DNA from: an uncultured Mediterranea sp.
Lineage (GTDB): Bacteria > Bacteroidota > Bacteroidia > Bacteroidales > Bacteroidaceae
DNA: 64,000 bases
Assembly: GCF_902493215.1 (NCBI RefSeq)
Contig: NZ_CABUOL010000014.1
Location: 23,102 to 87,101 of the forward strand
Reading direction: 5' to 3'
Below, one piece after another: positions 61,009-64,000 of this stretch. The position numbers were made by a program, and so were the translations under genes. The notes under the pieces are model-generated. The model did not search any database. It saw nothing but the letters and a program-made list of their open reading frames with translations, and had not been told where the DNA came from. Each line of letters opens with the position of its first letter. Within the stretch, counting starts at the first letter, position 1.

Positions 61009-62766
61009 ATGAAAAAGATAATTATATTTTGTCTTACCCTTATATCAGGGTTATATATAGTATCATGTGATGATTTATTAGATAATCCTCCACTGGATAA
61101 AATTGATAATGAAGCATTCTGGAAAAGAGCTGATGATTTAGGTAAATACATGCTTTCTTTTTATACATCATTCCCAACCTTTAAAAATACTCCTGTATAT
61201 GCTGGGACATTTGCAATGGACGCAGTTAATGGTTCTGATGACGAAATCCGAACTAATCCGAACAATACAATAAATGGAGCTTCCTCCATCGTCAATTCAG
61301 GAGGGAATTGGTCATGGGGAAATATTCGTAGTATATTATTCTTTTTTGACAATTACCAACGTTGTACAGAAGATTTCACTGTATATCAGCACTATTTAGG
61401 TGAAGCATATTTCTTCAAAGCTTATCTATATTTCAACTTAGTTAAAGCTTATGGAGATGTACCATGGTATACCAAAACCTTAGAAATGGACTCACCAGAA
61501 CTTTATATGCCACGTACTCCACGTACTGAAGTAGTAGACTCAATATTACATTGTTTAGATAAAGCAATTGAATATTTAGACCCACTCAAAAATTCGACCC
61601 ATGGAAATAATCAACGCCTAAGTAAAGAAGCCGCCTTAATATTTAAATCGCGGGTAGCACTTTATGAAGGAAGCTGGCAAAAATATCATGCAAATACAGA
61701 TTTTGGAACGATAGGTGCTAATCCTCGGAAATATTTCCAAGCAGCAGTTGACGCAGCTGAAGAATTAATGACACCTGGCAAATATAAAGTGGGAATCTAT
61801 AATACAGGGAATCCTTCCATTGATTATATGAACTTGTTTAACAAAACCGACTATTTTTCAACAGATGAAGTCGTGTTATGGGCAGGATTTAGTCAAGATC
61901 TAAACTGGACCCATAGTTTAATAGATAATCTAACAAGAGGAACCAACGACATACATATTACTTGGGAACTTGCAACATCCTATTTGGCCAAAGATGGTTC
62001 TGTCTATGACTATAAGAAAATCGCAAAAGAGTTCCAAGGTAATGATTTCTTAATCAATATAGGAAATAATTGCGATGTTCGATTAAGACAAACAATTTGG
62101 ATACCAGGTGATGTCATGTGGGACAATAGTAGCTATGGGCGACATGTGTTTGACAAACCTTATTTAACAGAAGGCGGAGAATTTAAAAACATTACAGGGT
62201 TTCAGTTAAGGAAAGGAATAGATCCCACTTATCCAACGGCTGGTGGAGTACAGCTTCCTTGTGATATCGGAGCCATCGTTTTTCGCTATGCAGAGGCACT
62301 ATTAAATTATGCTGAGGCCAAATGTGAATTAGGAGAGCCCGTTGATTATGACAGATCAATCAATTTACTCCGAACTCGTGCTGGAATGCCTCCATTCTCC
62401 ATACCTTCAAATTTGTCATCCTCAGATAAAATTGATTATGGATATCCCATCACAGATGAATTATACGAAATACGTCGCGAACGACGAATAGAGTTAGCTT
62501 GCGAGAGTTTTCGTTCTGATGACTATCGTCGTTGGAGAGCACACAAAATTTTCCAACATAAAAGGATGCATGGTTATCCTCTAAAGAGTTCAGAATGGAA
62601 CAATACAATAGATATTCCCGTAGATTCCAATGGCCTATTAGATCCACACGCATCCAAAGCACCAAATGGATATGAGTTCAATGAAAAGCGTGATTATCTA
62701 CAATGTATTCCAACTAATGAAATAACGTTAAATCCTGCACTAAAACAAAATCCAGGTTGGGAATAA
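61009..62766 (+). CDS. susD-like: SusD-family surface glycan-binding lipoprotein (PUL3)
   Basis: Starting at 61009 (MKKIIIFCLTLISGLYIVSC) gives 585 residues with the lipid-bearing Cys20. SusD motifs are AYFFKAYLYFNLVKAYGDVP, ALIFKSRVALYEGSWQKY, EALLNYAEAKCELGEPVDYD and IRRERRIELACESFRSDDYR. The end ALKQNPGWE is typical. It lies 10 bases after susC and is A+T-rich throughout. Confidence 0.95.
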   Translation: MKKIIIFCLTLISGLYIVSCDDLLDNPPLDKIDNEAFWKRADDLGKYMLSFYTSFPTFKNTPVYAGTFAMDAVNGSDDEIRTNPNNTINGASSIVNSGGNWSWGNIRSILFFFDNYQRCTEDFTVYQHYLGEAYFFKAYLYFNLVKAYGDVPWYTKTLEMDSPELYMPRTPRTEVVDSILHCLDKAIEYLDPLKNSTHGNNQRLSKEAALIFKSRVALYEGSWQKYHANTDFGTIGANPRKYFQAAVDAAEELMTPGKYKVGIYNTGNPSIDYMNLFNKTDYFSTDEVVLWAGFSQDLNWTHSLIDNLTRGTNDIHITWELATSYLAKDGSVYDYKKIAKEFQGNDFLINIGNNCDVRLRQTIWIPGDVMWDNSSYGRHVFDKPYLTEGGEFKNITGFQLRKGIDPTYPTAGGVQLPCDIGAIVFRYAEALLNYAEAKCELGEPVDYDRSINLLRTRAGMPPFSIPSNLSSSDKIDYGYPITDELYEIRRERRIELACESFRSDDYRRWRAHKIFQHKRMHGYPLKSSEWNNTIDIPVDSNGLLDPHASKAPNGYEFNEKRDYLQCIPTNEITLNPALKQNPGWE

Positions 62767-62833
62767 CTATAACAATTCACATTAGGAAGAGGAGTACCCA
62801 CCCCCTCCTCTTCCTTTAATCAAAAAACAAGAT

Positions 62834-63961
62834 ATGAAAAATTGTATTATTTACATATTTATGATATTTATTGGAATTCTATATCCAATAACAAGTAGAA
62901 GCCAACAATTCGTTCCCAAATATTTAACAGGATACGAATCCCTTTGGAATAAAGCCCCCAAAACTGCCTCCCTAAATTGGTTTAAAGATGCCAAATTTGG
63001 TATGTTCATACACTTTTCCCCTGCGAGCCAACTCAATGGAGGAACTACAGAATGCGAAAAGAGAGACCAATGGTTTGAGAAGCAAAAAACATTTGAAAAA
63101 ATGGATAGATACTCTAGACGGCAACAATTATTGGATAAAATACAACATGTGTATCCTGAAACACAAAAAATGATTTCAACATTCAACCCTATGCATTTTA
63201 ATGCCGATAGTATTACAGATTTAGCCCTAAAAGCTGGAATGAAATATATAACATTTACAACTCAGCATACATTTGGGAAAATGTATATGTACGACACCAG
63301 TTTATCTCAATGGAATAGTCAAAAAATTCTTAAACGCGACTTTGTAAAAGAACTTTCAGAAGCATGTGAAAGGAAAGGATTAGGGTTATTTCTTTACATA
63401 ACTCCTCCCAATGACTATATCAAAGAGGAAGTAAGAATCATGCTAAAAGAATTGCTGACAAATTATGGCGCAATCGCAGGAATTTGGTTCGATGGAATAG
63501 GAGAATGCTATCGTAGGCCAAATGATTTTTTAGAAGTTGGTGAACTATACGCGTATATCCATAAACTACAACCTCAATGCCTAATATCGTTCAAGACGGG
63601 TTTCACCGGTGACGAAGATTTTTTAGCCCCCGAATGGAATCAGGTGAAATTCGATAAAAAAGGAAATGTTCTGTTCAATATTAAAGTAGCGACTGACAAT
63701 GGTACTGAAATAGCAGAAGACTCCCATCTCCGACCTGTTCTCCGATATATAAACAACAAATTGATGTTTAAGCATCAGAGTTTCAAGGAAACATGGGAAA
63801 ATGAATTAAAAATCAAGCCCATAGAATTATGTAACACTATGATAAAAGGAGAACAATGGTTTGATGTTAAAAACGGAGAACACAAAACCATTAACGAAAT
63901 TACAGAAGAGTACAATTATGCACAAAAAAATAATGCAAATTATCTCACTACTGTCCCGTAA
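62834..63961 (+). CDS. GH29-like alpha-L-fucosidase, atypical and ending early
   Basis: A 375-residue secreted protein (signal about 1-23) with GH29 features: NWFKDAKFGMFIHFSPASQL, a barrel strand FTTQHTFGKMYMYDTS in place of the usual HHDGF motif, and the likely nucleophile Asp220 in AGIWFDGIGE. The coding ends NANYLTTVP, where family members read on NYLLNVGP plus a further helical end and often a C-terminal beta-domain. So it is either a truncated gene or a divergent short form. The acid/base residue was not identified. It follows susD by 67 bases and is A+T-rich. Fucosidase activity is inferred from family only. Confidence 0.75.
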   Translation: MKNCIIYIFMIFIGILYPITSRSQQFVPKYLTGYESLWNKAPKTASLNWFKDAKFGMFIHFSPASQLNGGTTECEKRDQWFEKQKTFEKMDRYSRRQQLLDKIQHVYPETQKMISTFNPMHFNADSITDLALKAGMKYITFTTQHTFGKMYMYDTSLSQWNSQKILKRDFVKELSEACERKGLGLFLYITPPNDYIKEEVRIMLKELLTNYGAIAGIWFDGIGECYRRPNDFLEVGELYAYIHKLQPQCLISFKTGFTGDEDFLAPEWNQVKFDKKGNVLFNIKVATDNGTEIAEDSHLRPVLRYINNKLMFKHQSFKETWENELKIKPIELCNTMIKGEQWFDVKNGEHKTINEITEEYNYAQKNNANYLTTVP

Positions 63962-64000
63962 AAGTGGATAAATAGTTCTTTGAAATTATTGAAATATAGT
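63962..64000. other. short non-coding end of window
   Basis: Only 39 bases; no gene or terminator can be supported. The start of a mobile element here cannot be ruled out. Confidence 0.3.

Overview
The window reads as chromosomal DNA from a gut Bacteroidales bacterium, most likely Bacteroides or a close relative. Supporting signs are three SusC/SusD pairs with ECF sigma/FecR partners, promoters of the Bacteroides type (TTTG, about 20 bases, TAnnTTTG), a transcarbamylase with the succinylornithine-type Pro90, and S1 sulfatases with serine active sites. No rRNA, tRNA, CRISPR array, complete insertion sequence or phage was seen.

Layout. (1) 1-12523, minus strand: polysaccharide utilization locus 1 (PUL1), transcribed ECF sigma, FecR, SusC, SusD, GH110 alpha-1,3-galactosidase, then a GH31 enzyme with FN3, F5/8C and dockerin modules that runs off the left edge. 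The enzyme pair suggests removal of alpha-Gal and perhaps alpha-GalNAc from host O-glycans. (2) 12683-23813: core genes. These are a succinylornithine transcarbamylase; a tightly overlapped minus-strand operon (PASTA protein, RluD-type pseudouridine synthase, Ddl, acyltransferase, NigD-like lipoprotein, rhodanese, GH20); a small Cys-rich protein; a GH16 lipoprotein that may be an endo-O-glycanase; rpmH; and efp. (3) 23905-53274, minus strand: PUL2, a large locus with BNR_4 protein, GH2, GH20, ECF sigma, FecR, SusC, SusD, two surface lipoproteins, GH89, GH36-like, four serine-type sulfatases, a second GH20 and a GH63-like enzyme. GH89 plus sulfatases, hexosaminidases and beta-galactosidase fits sulfated, alpha-GlcNAc-capped mucin O-glycans. 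(4) 53451-55240: a GT2 glycosyltransferase and a RadC protein separated by a heptamer satellite. (5) 55235-64000: PUL3, with an ECF sigma gene divergent from FecR, SusC, SusD and a GH29-like fucosidase with an abrupt end. From inside susC onward the DNA becomes clearly more A+T-rich.

How it works together. In each PUL the SusC carries an N-terminal STN signalling domain. By family knowledge it reports substrate to the FecR anti-sigma factor, which controls the ECF sigma factor and so expression of transporter and enzymes. Surface enzymes start the cleavage, SusCD imports oligosaccharides, and periplasmic exo-glycosidases and sulfatases finish.

The most interesting signal is shared by all three PULs. 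On the strand opposite susC there is a TAnnTTTG-like box touching the susC start codon and, about 50-70 bases further, a hairpin followed by a T-rich tract in the fecR-susC gap. This predicts three antisense small RNAs of about 75-85 nt across the susC leaders. The second is the PUL3 susC, which looks chimeric: a local-composition STN part joined to an A+T-rich plug and barrel.
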